A DNA stretch of 64,000 nucleotides from Caprella mutica (lineage: Eukaryota; Arthropoda; Malacostraca; Amphipoda; Caprellidae). Within the stretch, counting starts at the first letter, position 1; the number at the start of each line of letters is the position of its first letter. This document shows, in pieces, positions 1-13,385 of the stretch. The stretch lies in contig CANNZV010001182.1 in assembly GCA_947561585.1 (NCBI GenBank), positions 111,134 through 175,133 on the forward strand, given 5' to 3'. A program made the position numbers and the translations under genes. The notes under the pieces are model-generated. The model did no database searches, was not told where the DNA came from, and saw only the letters and a list, made by a program, of their open reading frames with translations.

Positions 1-569
1 AAGGTAGTTAAAATGTAGGATAAAATATAGGATAAAACGTAGGGTAAAACATAGGAAAAAATGTAGGATAAAACGTAGGATAAACGTAAGATAAAATGTA
101 GGATAAAGAGTAGGATAAAACGTAGGATAAAACGTAGGATAAACGTAAGGTAAAATGTAGGATAAAGAGTAGGATAAAACGTAGGGTAAAACATAGGAAA
201 AAATGTAGGATAAAACGTAGGATAAAACGTAGGACAAAATGTAGGATAAAACGTAGGATAAACGTAAGATAAAATGTAGGATAAAACGTAGGATAAAATG
301 TAGGATAAAGAGTAGGATAAAACGTAGGATAAAATGTAGGATAAAACGTAGGATAAACGTAAGATAAAATGTAGGATAAAACGTAGGATAAAATGTAGGA
401 TAAAATGTAGGATAAAACATAGGAAAAAATGTAGGATAAAACGAAACGTAGGATAAAACGTAGGATAAAATGTCGAATAAAACGAAACGTAGGATAAAAC
501 GTAGGATAAAATGTAGGAAATAACGAAACGTAGGATAAAACGCAGGATAAAACGTAGGATGAAACGTAG
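1..569. repeat. 12-13-bp minisatellite (taggataaaacg)
   Basis: About 45 tandem copies of a 12-13-bp unit close to taggataaaacg, with variants such as taggataaaatg and taggataaagag. The array starts before the window edge, so its true length is unknown. It has no coding signal. Confidence 0.95.
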
Positions 570-1491
570 ACTTACCTGCGGAAATGCCAATCGTTCTTCA
601 GAATTCCACACTCTTTGTACACTGCACCTAAAAGAGAGAAAAAAATGTCAGAATGTAGTTGCTAGGTTAGAGTTGGTGGTGAATTATATGTCTGCATAGA
701 AAAAGAACTCACATGTATGATTTGCATGGAAATAAAACAAGGAATGCGACTTCATAATTTATTTCAGTCTAGACAAGAGAGGAAATAACATTTGGGTGTT
801 TCGGTTATCACAGTATGAGATGTTCAGTTGAAGATGTCCTCTGAAAGGGATGACCCGATTGAAAAATTATTAAAAAATTATATCGAAAAATTCTACATTT
901 TCTTAAACCGGTCAAAAATTTATAAATTTTCATAAACTGGTCGAAAAAAACCTGGTCGAAAAATTATAATTTTTTTTCAACCGGCTGAAAAATTATAAAT
1001 TTTCTTGAAACAGCAAAAAATAAAGCCCGGTCGAAAATTAATCGTAACTAAAGATCATCAATATTTAACACGATATAAATATTAAACTTTTCATCATTCT
1101 TATTTACAACTAATACCAAAATCTGAATTTTCAAAACCCTATCCGCGTTATCGTTATCTTTGTACTTCGATATCATGACATGTAGAATCACAACATTTAC
1201 AATGTGAGGCAGAACTGTATCTAATTATAGCAACTAAACAACAATGGCGATTTGATCTTAGCAATCGGCGGGATATACGTTGGATGCCCACATAGTTCCA
1301 ATGTGTTCACCATGTAGCAAGGTTAAGTATGTGGAGAGGACATGAGTTATGCAAGAAATTGGATCTAGAGTCCAAGGAAGTAACTGATAACGTTAAGCTA
1401 TTAATACATTTAGCATATGTTAGCATTTACTTGCTTACTATTGTATGATTTAATTGATTAAATTAACGTCTGCTAGAACCGACGGCAATGA
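570..1491. other. Gene-free AT-rich stretch
   Basis: No supported gene. Positions about 880-1035 hold a decayed repeat of ggtcgaaaaattataaattt-like units. Nothing else is recognised. Confidence 0.6.
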
Positions 1492-1692
1492 ATTAAATAC
1501 AAGGGACTGGAAGAAGCAGTCAGAAAGGAAAGTGCCTCCATGAACAAAGTCACCTACCACCAGCGGATTGAAATGGTCATGAATGCAGAAAAGCTGCTCT
1601 GTGAATGCAGTCACTTACCAAGGAATGTGACGAAAAGGAACACAAGCACCGGTGGCTGCACTCACGGATGGAAGAGGAAAATGAAGAGGTGA
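1492..1692 (+). other. Short open frame of unknown nature, possible exon or element fragment
   Basis: An uninterrupted + strand frame of about 66 codons runs from just after a stop at 1489 to a TGA at 1690. Its base composition is richer than its surroundings. It contains stretches such as KVTYHQRIEMVMNAEKLL and several Cys and His residues. I do not recognise the family, and no clear splice sites or start define a gene. The end of the frame is the seed of the 59/60-bp tandem repeat that follows. It could be a degraded mobile-element fragment. Confidence 0.2.
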
Positions 1693-2067
1693 TAGTAAAT
1701 GAAGCCTACAAGCTACCTAACACAAAATCAAAGAGGGAAATGAAGAGGTGATAGTAAATGAAGCCTACAAGCCTACCTAACACAAAATCAAAGAGGAAAA
1801 TGAAGAGGTGATAGTAAATGAAGCCTACAAGCTACCTAACACAAAATCAAAGAGGAAAATGAAGAGGTGATAGTAAATGAAGCCTACAAGCCTACCTAAC
1901 ACAAAATCAAAGAGGAAAATGAAGAGGTGATAGTAAATGAAGCCTACAAGCTACCTAACACAAAATCAAAGAGGAAAATGAAGAGGTGATAGTAAATGAA
2001 GCCTACAAGCTACCTAACACAAAATCAAAGAGGAAAATGAAGAGGTGATAGTAAATGAAGCCAATCT
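1674..2067. repeat. 59/60-bp tandem repeat, about 6.6 copies
   Basis: Units start near 1674, 1733, 1793, 1852, 1912, 1971 and 2030 and share gaggaaaatgaagaggtgat. Units of 59 and 60 bp alternate through a one-base difference (aagctacc against aagcctacc), which suggests dimeric amplification. Confidence 0.95.
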
Positions 2068-2527
2068 AACACAAAAATATGTAACTACATCACATTATTT
2101 ACTAACTAGATCAATATTCATTATATTTTTCATTGATAATAAAATGCTGACTCGACAAAATAATAAAATCATTGATTCATACTTTGAGTTCCTGACCTTC
2201 AATGCTGTATATTTAGCTTTTTCGAAACTATACAGTGTAGCTATATACTATGTAGTGACTATATATACCCTGTATACTGTATAAAGTATAGACGACCATT
2301 CACTATATCAGATTTTGTTAATTAACTCTTATATAGTATGGTTAGAAATTAAGGGTTGGTGGTTGAGTAATTATAACCTTTTTTTTAATGATGAGTTACT
2401 GCGATACAAATAATAAGTGAAAATAAACAATTTGACTATAAACTAATCAGTACAGCTTGTGTTGAAGATATTCAATAAATGTAAACATCTTACGATAGTT
2501 AGAATGAAATAAACTTACCAATTTTTA
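2068..2527. other. Gene-free AT-rich stretch
   Basis: AT-rich sequence. A 79-codon open frame that begins in the preceding array has no family resemblance and was not accepted as a gene. Confidence 0.6.
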
Positions 2528-2818
2528 TAGCACAAAATTTTACAGTACAAAATTTTAGAGTACAAAATTTTACAGTACAAGTGTTTTTACAGTATAAGTT
2601 TTACAGTACAAAATTTTCCAGTTTAAGTTTTCCAGAACAAAATTTTACAGTACAAGTTTTCCAGTACAAAATTTTTCAGTACAAAATTTTACAGTACAAA
2701 TTTTCCAGTACAAAATTTTCCAGTTTGAGTTTTCCAGTACAAAATTTTACAGTACAAATTTTCCAGTACAAAATTTTCCAGTTTGAGTTTTCCAGTACAA
2801 AATTTTCCAGTACAAGTT
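2528..2818. repeat. Degenerate 13-16-bp minisatellite (cagtacaaaatttt)
   Basis: Tandem copies of cagtacaaaattttc, interleaved with a cagtttgagttttc variant. Any open frame across it reads only as low-complexity F/Q/Y/S. Confidence 0.9.
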
Positions 2819-3213
2819 ATTATTTCCCAATGTTTCTTTATGCATGCGCTTATTTCTTCAATTCGAGTTTATAAAATTTTCCGACTGTCATTTTTATATC
2901 TGGAAAAAACATCTTTTTCAAATGACACCCAAAATCCTTAATGAAACAGATGTTAATTAATGCTATTAAACTAACTCGTTTAAATTCCTAAAAAAATAGC
3001 ATCAGCCTAACTCCATTTGAAGAAAAAATGAATTACGGTTTAACTGCTTTAATAATTTAAATAAACATCTTATGACTTAATAGGTTAAGCCTTATTATTT
3101 GCACTGAAAACTGGGTATTAATATTGACTATCATATTAAATGCTACTTAATTATCTATGATAAATACTATTGAATACAAATATTAAAATAGTAAATATCT
3201 TTAATAAATAATT
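2819..3213. other. Gene-free AT-rich stretch
   Basis: No gene, element or structured repeat seen between two minisatellites. Confidence 0.6.
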
Positions 3214-5622
3214 TTACATATCTACAAGATATACCATCAAATATCTACAAGATATACCATCAAATATCTACAAGATATACCATCAAATATCTACAAGATA
3301 TACCATCAAATATCTACAAGATATACCATCAAATATCTACAAGATGTACCATCAAATATCTACAAGATATACCATCAAATATCTACAAGATGTACCATCA
3401 AATATCTACAAGATATACCATCAAATATCTACAAGATGTACCATCAAATATCTACAAGATGTACCATCAAATATCTACAAGATATACCATCAAATATCTA
3501 CAAGATATACCATCAAATATCTACAAGATATACCATCAAATATCTACAAGATATACCATCAAATATCTACAAGATATACCATCAAATATCTACAAGATGT
3601 ACCATCAAATATCTACAAGATATACCATCAAATATCTACAAGATATACCATCAAATATCTACAAGATGTACCATCAAATATCTACAAGATATACCATCAA
3701 ATATCTACAAGATATACCATCAAATATCTACAAGATATACCATCAAATATCTACAAGATGTACCATCAAATATCTACAAGATATACCATCAAATATCTAC
3801 AAGATATACCATCAAATATCTACAAGATATACCATCAAATATCTACAAGATGTACCATCAAATATCTACAAGATATACCATCAAATATCTACAAGATATA
3901 CCATCAAATATCTACAAGATGTACCATCAAATATCTACAAGATATACCATCAAATATCTACAAGATGTACCATCAAATATCTACAAGATATACCATCAAA
4001 TATCTACAAGATATACCATCAAATATCTACAAGATATACCATCAAATATCTACAAGATATACCATCAATATCTACAGATATACCATCAAATATCTACAAG
4101 ATATACCATCAAATATCTACAAGATATACCATCAAATATCTACAAGATATACCATCAAATATCTACAAGATATACCATCAAATATCTACAAGATATACCA
4201 TCAAATATCTACAAGATATACCATCAAATATCTACAAGATATACCATCAAATATCTACAAGATATACCATCAAATATCTACAAGATATACCATCAAATAT
4301 CTACAAGATATACCATCAAATATCTACAAGATATACCATCAAATATCTACAAGATATACCATCAAATATCTACAAGATATACCATCAAATATCTACAAGA
4401 TATACCATCAAATATCTACAAGATATACCATCAAATATCTACAAGATATACCATCAAATATCTACAAGATATACCATCAAATATCTACAAGATATACCAT
4501 CAAATATCTACAAGATATACCATCAAATATCTACAAGATATACCATCAAATATCTACAAGATGTACCATCAAATATCTACAAGATATACCATCAAATATC
4601 TACAAGATGTACCATCAAATATCTACAAGATATACCATCAAATATCTACAAGATATACCATCAAATATCTACAAGATATACCATCAAATATCTACAAGAT
4701 ATACCATCAAATATCTACAAGATATACCATCAAATATCTACAAGATGTACCATCAAATATCTACAAGATATACCATCAAATATCTACAAGATATACCATC
4801 AAATATCTACAAGATGTACCATCAAATATCTACAAGATATACCATCAAATATCTACAAGATATACCATCAAATATCTACAAGATATACCATCAAATATCT
4901 ACAAGATGTACCATCAAATATCTACAAGATATACCATCAAATATCTACAAGATATACCATCAAATATCTACAAGATATACCATCAAATATCTACAAGATA
5001 TACCATCAAATATCTACAAGATGTACCATCAAATATCTACAAGATATACCATCAAATATCTACAAGATGTACCATCAAATATCTACAAGATATACCATCA
5101 AATATCTACAAGATATACCATCAAATATCTACAAGATATACCATCAAATATCTACAAGATATACCATCAAATATCTACAAGATATACCATCAAATATCTA
5201 CAAGATATACCATCAAATATCTACAAGATATACCATCAAATATCTACAAGATATACCATCAAATATCTACAAGATATACCATCAAATATCTACAAGATAT
5301 ACCATCAAATATCTACAAGATGTACCATCAAATATCTACAAGATATACCATCAAATATCTACAAGATATACCATCAAATATCTACAAGATATACCATCAA
5401 ATATCTACAAGATATACCATCAAATATCTACAAGATATACCATCAAATATCTACAAGATATACCATCAAATATCTACAAGATATACCATCAAATATCTAC
5501 AAGATATACCATCAAATATCTACAAGATATACCATCAAATATCTACAAGATATACCATCAAATATCTACAAGATGTACCATCAAATATCTACAAGATATA
5601 CCATCAAATATCTACAAGATAT
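3214..5622. repeat. 23-bp minisatellite, about 105 copies
   Basis: Highly homogeneous 23-bp units (atctacaagatataccatca plus aat). There is one shortened unit near 4065-4080. The main variation is one A/G position (gatatacc against gatgtacc). The G form is scattered through 3340-3970, 4560-5340 and once near 5573, and is absent from about 3980 to 4555. The + strand unit has no stop trinucleotide, so all three + frames are open for more than 2 kb. That follows from the unit and is not evidence of coding. Confidence 0.98.
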
Positions 5623-6710
5623 ACTTCACTTATCAATAATTATTGTATATCTACATAATATTATTTCCAATCACGCATCTCTACATTTCTAAATTCTTCA
5701 CTTTTTTATATTTCACTAAAATAAGAAAACTCACACACATTTTTCTAATTAGATTACTATACATAATGCATTTAAAAGCATTATCTATTATATCAATACT
5801 AGCCTATAATTAATTAATTAGTTAGGCAATTGTTCAAACCAGATTTTGTTATTTCGAATGGAACATTAAAAACATCGTAAAAGTAATTAATAAACTCTAG
5901 AAACAACATTTTTTAATGGAAACTGAAGAAAGTTTCCCTTTTCTAATTATTTCTTAAACTAACAAATTAAAATTGTAAGTCACACATTCAAAGATTGTTG
6001 ACGCGAAAAAAACAAGTGATTGTTTTCAATCGCAGTGACATTGCTTGTTGTCGGTCAATAAAAAACATATAAGAAGTACAGTTCAATTATTCTTTCTTTC
6101 GAATAGTGTATCAAAAACATATTTAAATTCATCACTTATCCCTCAAAAATAAAACATGTACACAACCTCTTTGGCGCCATTTTTCACTGCCTGTAATACC
6201 TGTGTGTCGAAAGTCACACGATGCCAAAGCTAAAGGTACAGACTTAGAGCCAATAAAACAAAACTGTAGATCACAACAACCTTCTTAACATTTATGATGA
6301 ATGAGAATTTAAAATTAAAATAAGACTACTTGAGATACTCCTGAAACGAACAAAAACAACCTAAAAAGAATCAATATTCTAAATTTAAGTGATTGGCTGT
6401 GGTTAAAATGAAGAGCATCAGTGGCCAATTACCATCAAAAACTTATTCAATTTAATTCAATAAGTCATGGAAACCTCAAATCACTGGTCATCAATTATCG
6501 TAACTATGAGAAGCACATGGTAATAATTAGAGTAAATGTAAGATAGACTCACCCGCTTGAATTATCACAACCAAATGATGAGCGTTCTGTAAGGGCCATT
6601 CTCTCTGACTCCGCCTCAACGTCCGCCCTCACCAGTACACTCCAATCACTGAGATGCCAGACCTAGTGAGGGGGGAGGGTGCTAACTGTGTCATTTCCAT
6701 CTTTCAGCTG
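5623..6710. other. Upstream region of the P450 gene
   Basis: Non-coding sequence between the 23-bp array and the CYP307 TATA box. AT content falls close to the promoter (6540-6700). No specific hormone-response or other factor site could be assigned. Confidence 0.5.
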
Positions 6711-6717
6711 TATATAA
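6711..6717 (+). promoter_or_regulatory. TATA box of the CYP307 gene
   Basis: TATATAAGG lies about 110 bp upstream of the start codon. That places transcription initiation near 6740-6745 and gives a 5' leader of about 80 nt with no other ATG. Confidence 0.7.
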
Positions 6718-6820
6718 GGCACGGACTTCTCAGAGAAAATAACAGAAGGCTCACAAGCAGCTCAGTGATTAGCCAGCTCTGCCTGAACCAGTTCTTAAAT
6801 CAGTCTAAAAAAACTCAACC

Positions 6821-8613
6821 ATGGAATCTATTCTATCACCCACCACAGTCCTGCTCATCGGGGCATGGGGACTCGCCATCACTTTCTTTCGTAACAAATT
6901 CAGTGAAAAAATCACCGTGAAATCAGTGACGGATTTGATCATCGAAACTTTCGAATCAGCCTTTCTATCTAAGAAAGCGTCTGACAGTGATTCAGTGATA
7001 GCTCCAGGTCCAACCCCATTGCCAATCATCGGGAATATTCATCAGTTGGCCAAGTACGAGGCTAACCCATACGAGGGATTCACCGAATTATCAAAGAAAT
7101 ACGGTTCTGTTTACAGTTTAAAAATGGGAACTACTCCTGCTTTGGTTGTCAGTTCTTCAGAAGGACTAAAAGAAGTGCTCATTAACAAAGGCCAACAGTT
7201 CGATGGACGTCCAGACTTCCACAGATGGAATTTATACTTTGATGGAAATCGTCAACACTGTAAGTACTGACCTCAACCAACTAACTTATATTACTTCTTT
7301 AATTGAGTAAAAAATAATCCAGTTTTGTAATTGAAGAATAGAGTATTCATAGATATTTTTTTCCTCTTTTCAGCTTTAGCTCTGTGTGATTGGTCTTCAC
7401 TCCAAAAAACACGTCGTCAAGTCATCAGAAATTTTCTTCTTATGAAATCTCACTCAAAGAATCACGAAAATTTAGACCAGACTCTGATGAGCGAAATGGA
7501 CACTCTCATGGCCGAATTCAAGAAATCTGAAGGCACTCCAACAATGGTCAAAATCCCAATCCAATGGTGTGCCATGAATGTGTTCCTCCAGTACATGTGT
7601 GACATGAAATTCGAATACTCCGACCCTACATTCCAAAAGATGACAAAGGACTTTGATTTGATCTTCGAAGACATCAACAATGGACATCCCACCGATTTCT
7701 TGCCATGGTTAGCAGTGTTCTGTGGTGGTCATCTCAGTAAAGTCAAGCAAACGGCTTCTGATATCAGAAACTTTATCTTGGATCACATCATCAACAAATA
7801 CAAAGACACTGAGAATCCAGACAAGACCAAGAATGTCCTTGAGGGATTACTTGCAAACCATAAGGTGAGGAAAAATTTCAATAGCTTAAATTGCCAATTT
7901 TTCTATATTCATTTATTACACAACATTGAGCTACCTGAATATCTTACTAACTTTTTTCTTTCTTTTATAATCAGACTCCCGGTGAAGAAGAAATAAGCAT
8001 GGACTGGAACAACCTATTGTTTGCACTTGAAGATTTACTTGGCGGCTCATCTGCCATCAGCAACGTCATGATAAGAGTTCTGACTTTCGTTGCCAAGCAC
8101 CCAGACGTCCTAGAGAAACTCCAAACCGAAGCATCAGAGATCATCGGAGCAGACAGTCCGGTGTCCATAGATCACCGAAGGGAGATGCCCTACACCGAAG
8201 CCACAATCATGGAAGTCTTACGACACACCTCTTCCCCTATTGTTCCGCATGTAGCAAACGCTGATACCACTCTAGAAGGATACACCGTCGAGAAAGGAAC
8301 AGTTGTATTCATCAATAACTATGCTCTCAATAACTGTGAAAAATTCTGGGACGAACCAGAAGAATTCAAACCAGAACGTTTTATAAAGAATGGACAATAC
8401 GTGAAGCCATCCCACTTCCTTCCGTTCAGTACCGGAAAGAGGGCTTGTGTCGGCTCCAAAATCTTAATACACGTCTGTTTCGTCACTCTAGTCAATATTA
8501 TTCAAAAATACAATATCTCTCTACCCAAAGAGGAGAAAGTAGATCTGCCCATTGGCAGGTTAGCCGTTGTCGGAGATGGTTTCAATTTACAATTCAACCC
8601 TAGATCCGCCTAA
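6821..8613 (+). CDS. spo: Cytochrome P450 of the CYP307 (spook) family, Halloween gene, three exons
   Basis: The coding exons are 6821-7259, 7374-7864 and 7975-8613. Introns begin GTAAGT and GTGAGG and end in CAG. The join gives 522 aa, a normal P450 length. The start follows CAACC with G at +4, and an in-frame TAA lies at 6806. The N-terminus has a hydrophobic ER anchor (about 8-24) and a Pro-rich hinge, PGPTPLPIIGN. The C-helix region reads LALCDWSSLQKTRR, a CYP307 signature, as are SSPIVPHVA and VFINNYALN. ExxR is at 390-393, PERF at 443-446, and the haem loop FSTGKRACVG at 461-470 with Cys468 as ligand. The I-helix (EDLLGGSSA, 329-337) lacks the usual acidic-Thr pair, as I recall is typical of CYP307. 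In insects this family acts in the early 'black box' conversion from 7-dehydrocholesterol towards ketodiol, at the ER of steroidogenic cells. Whether it is CYP307A or CYP307B is unresolved. Confidence 0.95.
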
Positions 8614-8973
8614 TCATCTGTATTACCATTCATCTCTGAGCCTCACTGCTGACGCAGCTTTTTTCTCATTCACTAGATATTTATAGTATACGGCAGACGC
8701 ACCAACTTCAGTTCCATGTTTAGTTTTAGTTTAATGAAGCAGTATTATTCTTTAGTTTTAAGTTTTTTGCCAATAGAGTCTATCTGATGTCGTAAATTTG
8801 TTTTCTATTTCTTTTTTTTAGCAGCCGAAAATGACAGTGTAAATAAGTATTCCACTCCTTGTATTATTTATTATTGAGTGTGTATTTTGTTCGTGTGATG
8901 AGGGGAAACTATGCAATCACTAGACTTTCCTCTTGCAGAACTGTTGTACTTCGTCCATAGAGAACTTATATCA
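8614..8973 (+). other. 3' untranslated region of the CYP307 gene
   Basis: Sequence between the TAA stop at 8611-8613 and the poly(A) signal. It is AT-rich and holds no repeat or open frame. Confidence 0.55.
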
Positions 8974-8979
8974 AATAAA
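8974..8979 (+). terminator. Poly(A) signal AATAAA of the CYP307 gene
   Basis: AATAAA about 360 bp after the stop codon, followed by T-rich sequence at 9000-9025. This is a plausible cleavage region. Confidence 0.55.
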
Positions 8980-10802
8980 ATATAAATTATTACACAATTT
9001 CTCTTTTACCTTTTTTTTGCAGTTTATTTTTTAATTTGAAAATACAAAACAAAACTATTTATCCAAACTATTTTTGAAACTAAATTTCAACCAGAAAATT
9101 AATTGAAAATGAACCTAATCACTTAATGGATGATAAAAATGATACAAAACCATACGTATATTGATGAACATTCGGCAATAATTTTAATTTCCATTTGCAA
9201 ATCATAACTAAAAGTTTATTTTCAAATCAATCAAAATTAGGATATAGAAAATGTATATTGAATTATTTGAAAGCTCTAAAAAGTATATAAGGATGTTTAC
9301 TCTTTTCTCGTAATTTCACTTGCTTTTCAATTCATGAAATATAGGAAATTTGTAAAAAAAATAATGACAAATCGATTAAATTTGAATATTTAAAAGTTTT
9401 TAGTAATAATTTTTAATCAAAATTATTATAATATTCGAGAAAACTAAAAAAAAATTGTATGAATTCGACAGGTGAAGAATATCAGACACGCACTTTCAAA
9501 TGTTATAGGGGGTGTGGCTGCGGCGTTAGTGGTTTAGATCTGAGTAGTGAAGTGTCTCTACCATAAAATATAAGTACATAAGTTATTAATTATAATAAAA
9601 CTAAGAGAGGGATATAAATTGCAACTGAAAGAGGTTTCATTTTTAAATTTTATATCCTAAAAAATACATGAAAAAAAGAGTCAAATCATGTATTTTTTTA
9701 TAATGTTTGTTGAAATTTCAAACTTCCTAATTAAACTTCTAATATTTATCTTCATTTGTAATTTATTTAGTTTAAGTAACTCTTGTTTTAAAATGTGGCA
9801 TTTGGACTAACTTGTAATTCTAATTATTTTAAACTTATTCTTTGAAAAAAATTCTGGAAATTTTTACTTAAGACAACTTTGAAAAAGATTATTTTATTTT
9901 TTCTAAATCAATTTCTTTATTTGAATTTAATTATTTCAACTTTTAAAATGCAGTTGATATAGAAAAATAAGTGGCAATTTACTGACATATATTGGGAAAT
10001 GGTGATATATCAGTGGAAAAGGAGAACAGGTTTTATTGGAATAGTTATTACATTCCCATCATCATTTGTAGCTTCCTGAGAGAAGTTATGGTGGGGTCAT
10101 AGAAGACTAAGAGGGGTCTTAATCTTTTATGGCCCCACCTTAAATTTTTCCCTGAGTAGTGAGCCAATATCTAATTAATCAAAATATTATAATAAATATG
10201 AATGATAAGAAAAACCAAGTTATGATACCTAAGTAAGAAACCGATTCTTATGTTACGTAACAAATCTTACCTTAAGCAGTTGCGGCATTTTTACGTTTGC
10301 TTACTTGATTTTGTTCGAAAGAAATGTTGACTTAGGTCACACAAAGTAAAATCGAAGAATAATATTTAATATTTTAAAGATAGAACAAATATCGAATTGT
10401 TATGAATTTCGGCCAAGATTCGGTCAAGAGTCGAAATCCAACCCAAAATCATCATTGGGACAAACTTGTTCTTATAGGTACAAGATCAAATTTTATAGGA
10501 AATATCACAGAAGAAAATTGTAGCAGGTTAAAGGAACGTTCTAAGGATAGAAAAAATGAATGGGAAGGAAAATCCTACGGAGATTTTCACCGTGAAGGAC
10601 ATGCAGGATCACAGGTCTTTGGGGACGCTATGGTGGTTATCTGGTGGGGGTTTCCAAGATAATTTCAGTCTATTTACTCAGTTATTCCAACTCTATTTAC
10701 ATGTTCTTTCTTCTCATTCGGAAGAAATCATAGGATGTCAATCTCATGAACAAAAAAGCTTAAAAATGGACTGTCCAAAAGACAAAAGTAATGTATTATA
10801 AG
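8980..10802. other. Gene-free stretch with one dispersed-repeat copy
   Basis: AT-rich. Positions about 10079-10141 hold an imperfect inverted-repeat copy of the gttatggtggggccatag family, which recurs near 13791, 41964, 50026 and 56868. An 86-codon frame at 10402-10662 has no family resemblance and was not called. Confidence 0.55.
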
Positions 10803-11290
10803 AATACAGAAGACACCCACAGTGTGCGGTTAGTGGTTTAGTCATTATGTTGGAGGATCAGAATTAGGGGGTTCTAGGAAAATTCGGTCTCGTTTAATAA
10901 TGATTTTATTAAAGAAACAATAATAGAAAAAGTTGAAATTATGAATACTGAAATGTGTAGTGTATTTGTCAAAAGCGGATAAGATCATTAACCGTTGTAA
11001 AATGATACTTAACATTAGTAATTTTGACATGTTTTTACATGAGATTTGGGTGGAATTTTCGGTCTCGAAACCTTCGGTCTGAGGTATAAATGAAACTTAT
11101 CATTTAGATGTATCTAGGGCATACCGCTCCTCCCCCTCCTGAACCCCCGCTCCTCCCCCCGCTAGGTCATTCAACAATCATGATGTGTGCACTGTGCAGT
11201 ACAACAAACCAGCGGGTACAACAAACTACATAACGACCATATATTGAGAGGTCATTTATAATTCTGAGACCGAAATCTCCGGCCACCGAC
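10803..11290 (+). mobile_element. Dispersed repeat, copy 1 (inverted relative to 19190-19560)
   Basis: The segment from gttctaggaaaattcggtct (about 10871) through tcattaaccgttgtaaaatg to the paired ggtctcgaaacc and gagaccgaaat motifs reappears in reverse complement at 19190-19560. Repetition with multiple ggtctgag or ctcagacc ends suggests a non-autonomous element. No coding capacity is seen. Confidence 0.6.
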
Positions 11291-12419
11291 TTAGGAATTT
11301 CGATAAGGGAAATATATTAGATCTATATAATATTTCCCTATGACCTAACATTGATCTTTTTAATTCTTTGATCAATGAAATATCTCAAAAAATATAATTT
11401 CAATTGCTGATAATTTTTTGGAAATTTATGAAAAATTCAAAATTCAAAATTGGATTCAATAATTATGCAGATACCAAAAAAATACATTTAAAAAAAAAGT
11501 CATGATAAACAATATAAATAAGATGAAAATAATGAATGAAGAGAGAGACAGCTGAAAGTATTAGCAGGTTTCCTTGTTCAAACAGTAGATGCTACATGTA
11601 CAACATTAGGGATTTTCCCGCTGAAATATCTTTGGGGAAGGAGGAAGTTGGCACGTTTTTGCAGGTCATATTTTCAGGAATTGCAGAGGAGTTCCCCCGC
11701 TTTAGGTTGCTACAAATTAGAGGTTTGGAGAGTGTATTCAGATGATTGATCTGCCACGGTATTGAGTATCCAATACCATATGCGAATTATATCCCGGATG
11801 AAAATTGCTACATTAAAAAAATTACATCAAATGTTAAAAAATATTCATTTGCTCTATCCACAATTAATATATTATAATCTTTTTTAAGGCCAATTCTATA
11901 CTAGCAGTTAAAACGCCTATTTAATTAATCAATGTTAAATTAATGGAGAACTAATTCACAGTCTATACTAGCGTTTGTGCCGCCTTCCATTCATTTAACC
12001 GTGATTAATTGAAGGGCGTTAAATGAGCGATGAAAACGTAACATTTTCTCTGCTTTTATAGAATGGGCCTAGGTTTCTACTAAATTCAGCTTTCAAAATA
12101 GGCCTAATTCACCCATCAAATAAAAAGATTCACATACATCACTTATGTTTAACTGTCTTCAATTTTTCAGACATAACAACCAGGTCAGAGGATGTTTTTC
12201 TTTTACACGTGGGGGCAATATTATTTTGTGAGTTAATTACAATGGAGTTGCTTTTTTTGATGAACTTTAGCTCATTGTGTGAGAGATTAGAGACAAAGAT
12301 TAAAGATTACTCCATTAAAATTGATGCACTCGATACTATCAGACTGTAGTATTTAATTAATGTAACTTACCATGAAGTTATAGCCATAATGCAATATTAT
12401 TTGTATTGACTGTAATTTT
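11291..12419. other. Gene-free stretch
   Basis: No supported gene. A 69-codon frame at 11536-11745 has no recognisable domain. Confidence 0.5.
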
Positions 12420-13385
12420 TTGTTTCTCCCGATTTTAGTTTTTCCGGATTGTCGGTTATTCGCATTTTCAGTGTTCATAATTTTCGGTTTCTCGGGTTTT
12501 AGTTTTTTGATAATTCCGGATTTTCAGTTTTCCATATTTCCTGTTTTTGGATTATCCGTGTTTTTCGTAATTCTTGTTTCCGAATTTTCAGTTTTCCCAA
12601 TTTCCAGTTTTTCTGGATTTTCGGTTTTCTAAATTTCCGGTTTTTCTGGATTTTCGATTTTCTTAATTTCCGGTTTTTCTGGATGTTCAGTTTTCTTAAT
12701 TTCCGGGTTTCTGGATTTTCGATGTTCCTGATCTTCAATTTCATGAATTGTCTGTTTTCTCGAAATTCTGTGTTCCAGTTTTTTGATATTTTCAGTTTTC
12801 CGAATTTTGGGTTTCTTGGATTTTTATTTGATTATTTCCGATTTTTCCCAAGATTTTAGGTTTTCTGAATCTTAGTTTTTTTCCGATTTTTCATCTTTTT
12901 TTCCAGATTTTACGATTTCTTCGAATTTTCGATATTTTTCGATATTTTTCCAGATTCCTATTTTCTCTGATTTTCTGTTTTTTATTTTATAATTTTCTTC
13001 TTTTCCTTTTTCAGGTTTTAGATTTTCAAGTTTGATATTTTCCTGATTTCCGTTTTTTCCAGATTTAGAGTTCACCCGATTTTTCCGAATTTTGGGTTCG
13101 TCACGATTTTCCGGATTTTAGGTTCGTCCCGATTTTCCCGAATTTTAGGTTCGTCTTGATTTTTCCGAATTTGGGGTTTAACCCGATTTTTCCGAATTTT
13201 GGGTTCGCCCCGTTTTTTCAGTATTATTGGTTTACCGGATACTCGAGTATTTTTTGCTTAAATTTTTTCCGCATTTTCGTTATTTTCCGAATTTTCGTGT
13301 CTTTCCGACTAATCGTTTTTTCAGATTTTCTTTATATTCCAAATTTTCGATTTTTCGATTTTCTGGATTTTTTGAATTTTACCTA
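12420..13385. repeat. Degenerate T/C-rich minisatellite (ttttccgaattttcggtt-like)
   Basis: Almost 1 kb of diverged tandem motifs built from ttttcngattttc and ttttccgaatttt. Strand asymmetry is strong (T and C on +). Open frames on both strands are low-complexity (F/S/I or K/N/R/E) and are products of composition. Confidence 0.85.

Noticed and set aside
1492..1692. Possible protein-coding exon
   Set aside because: Kept only as a low-confidence open frame. There is no convincing splice site, start or homology, and it merges into a tandem repeat.
2045..2284. 79-codon open frame
   Set aside because: Begins in the last unit of the 59/60-bp array and shows AT-driven composition without any motif.
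3344..5692. Three overlapping open frames of 740-782 codons on +
   Set aside because: They exist only because the 23-bp unit contains no stop trinucleotide on this strand. The same peptide appears in all three phases, as expected from a 23-bp period.
10402..10801. 86- and 81-codon frames
   Set aside because: No family resemblance, no splice context, typical length for chance frames in this much sequence.
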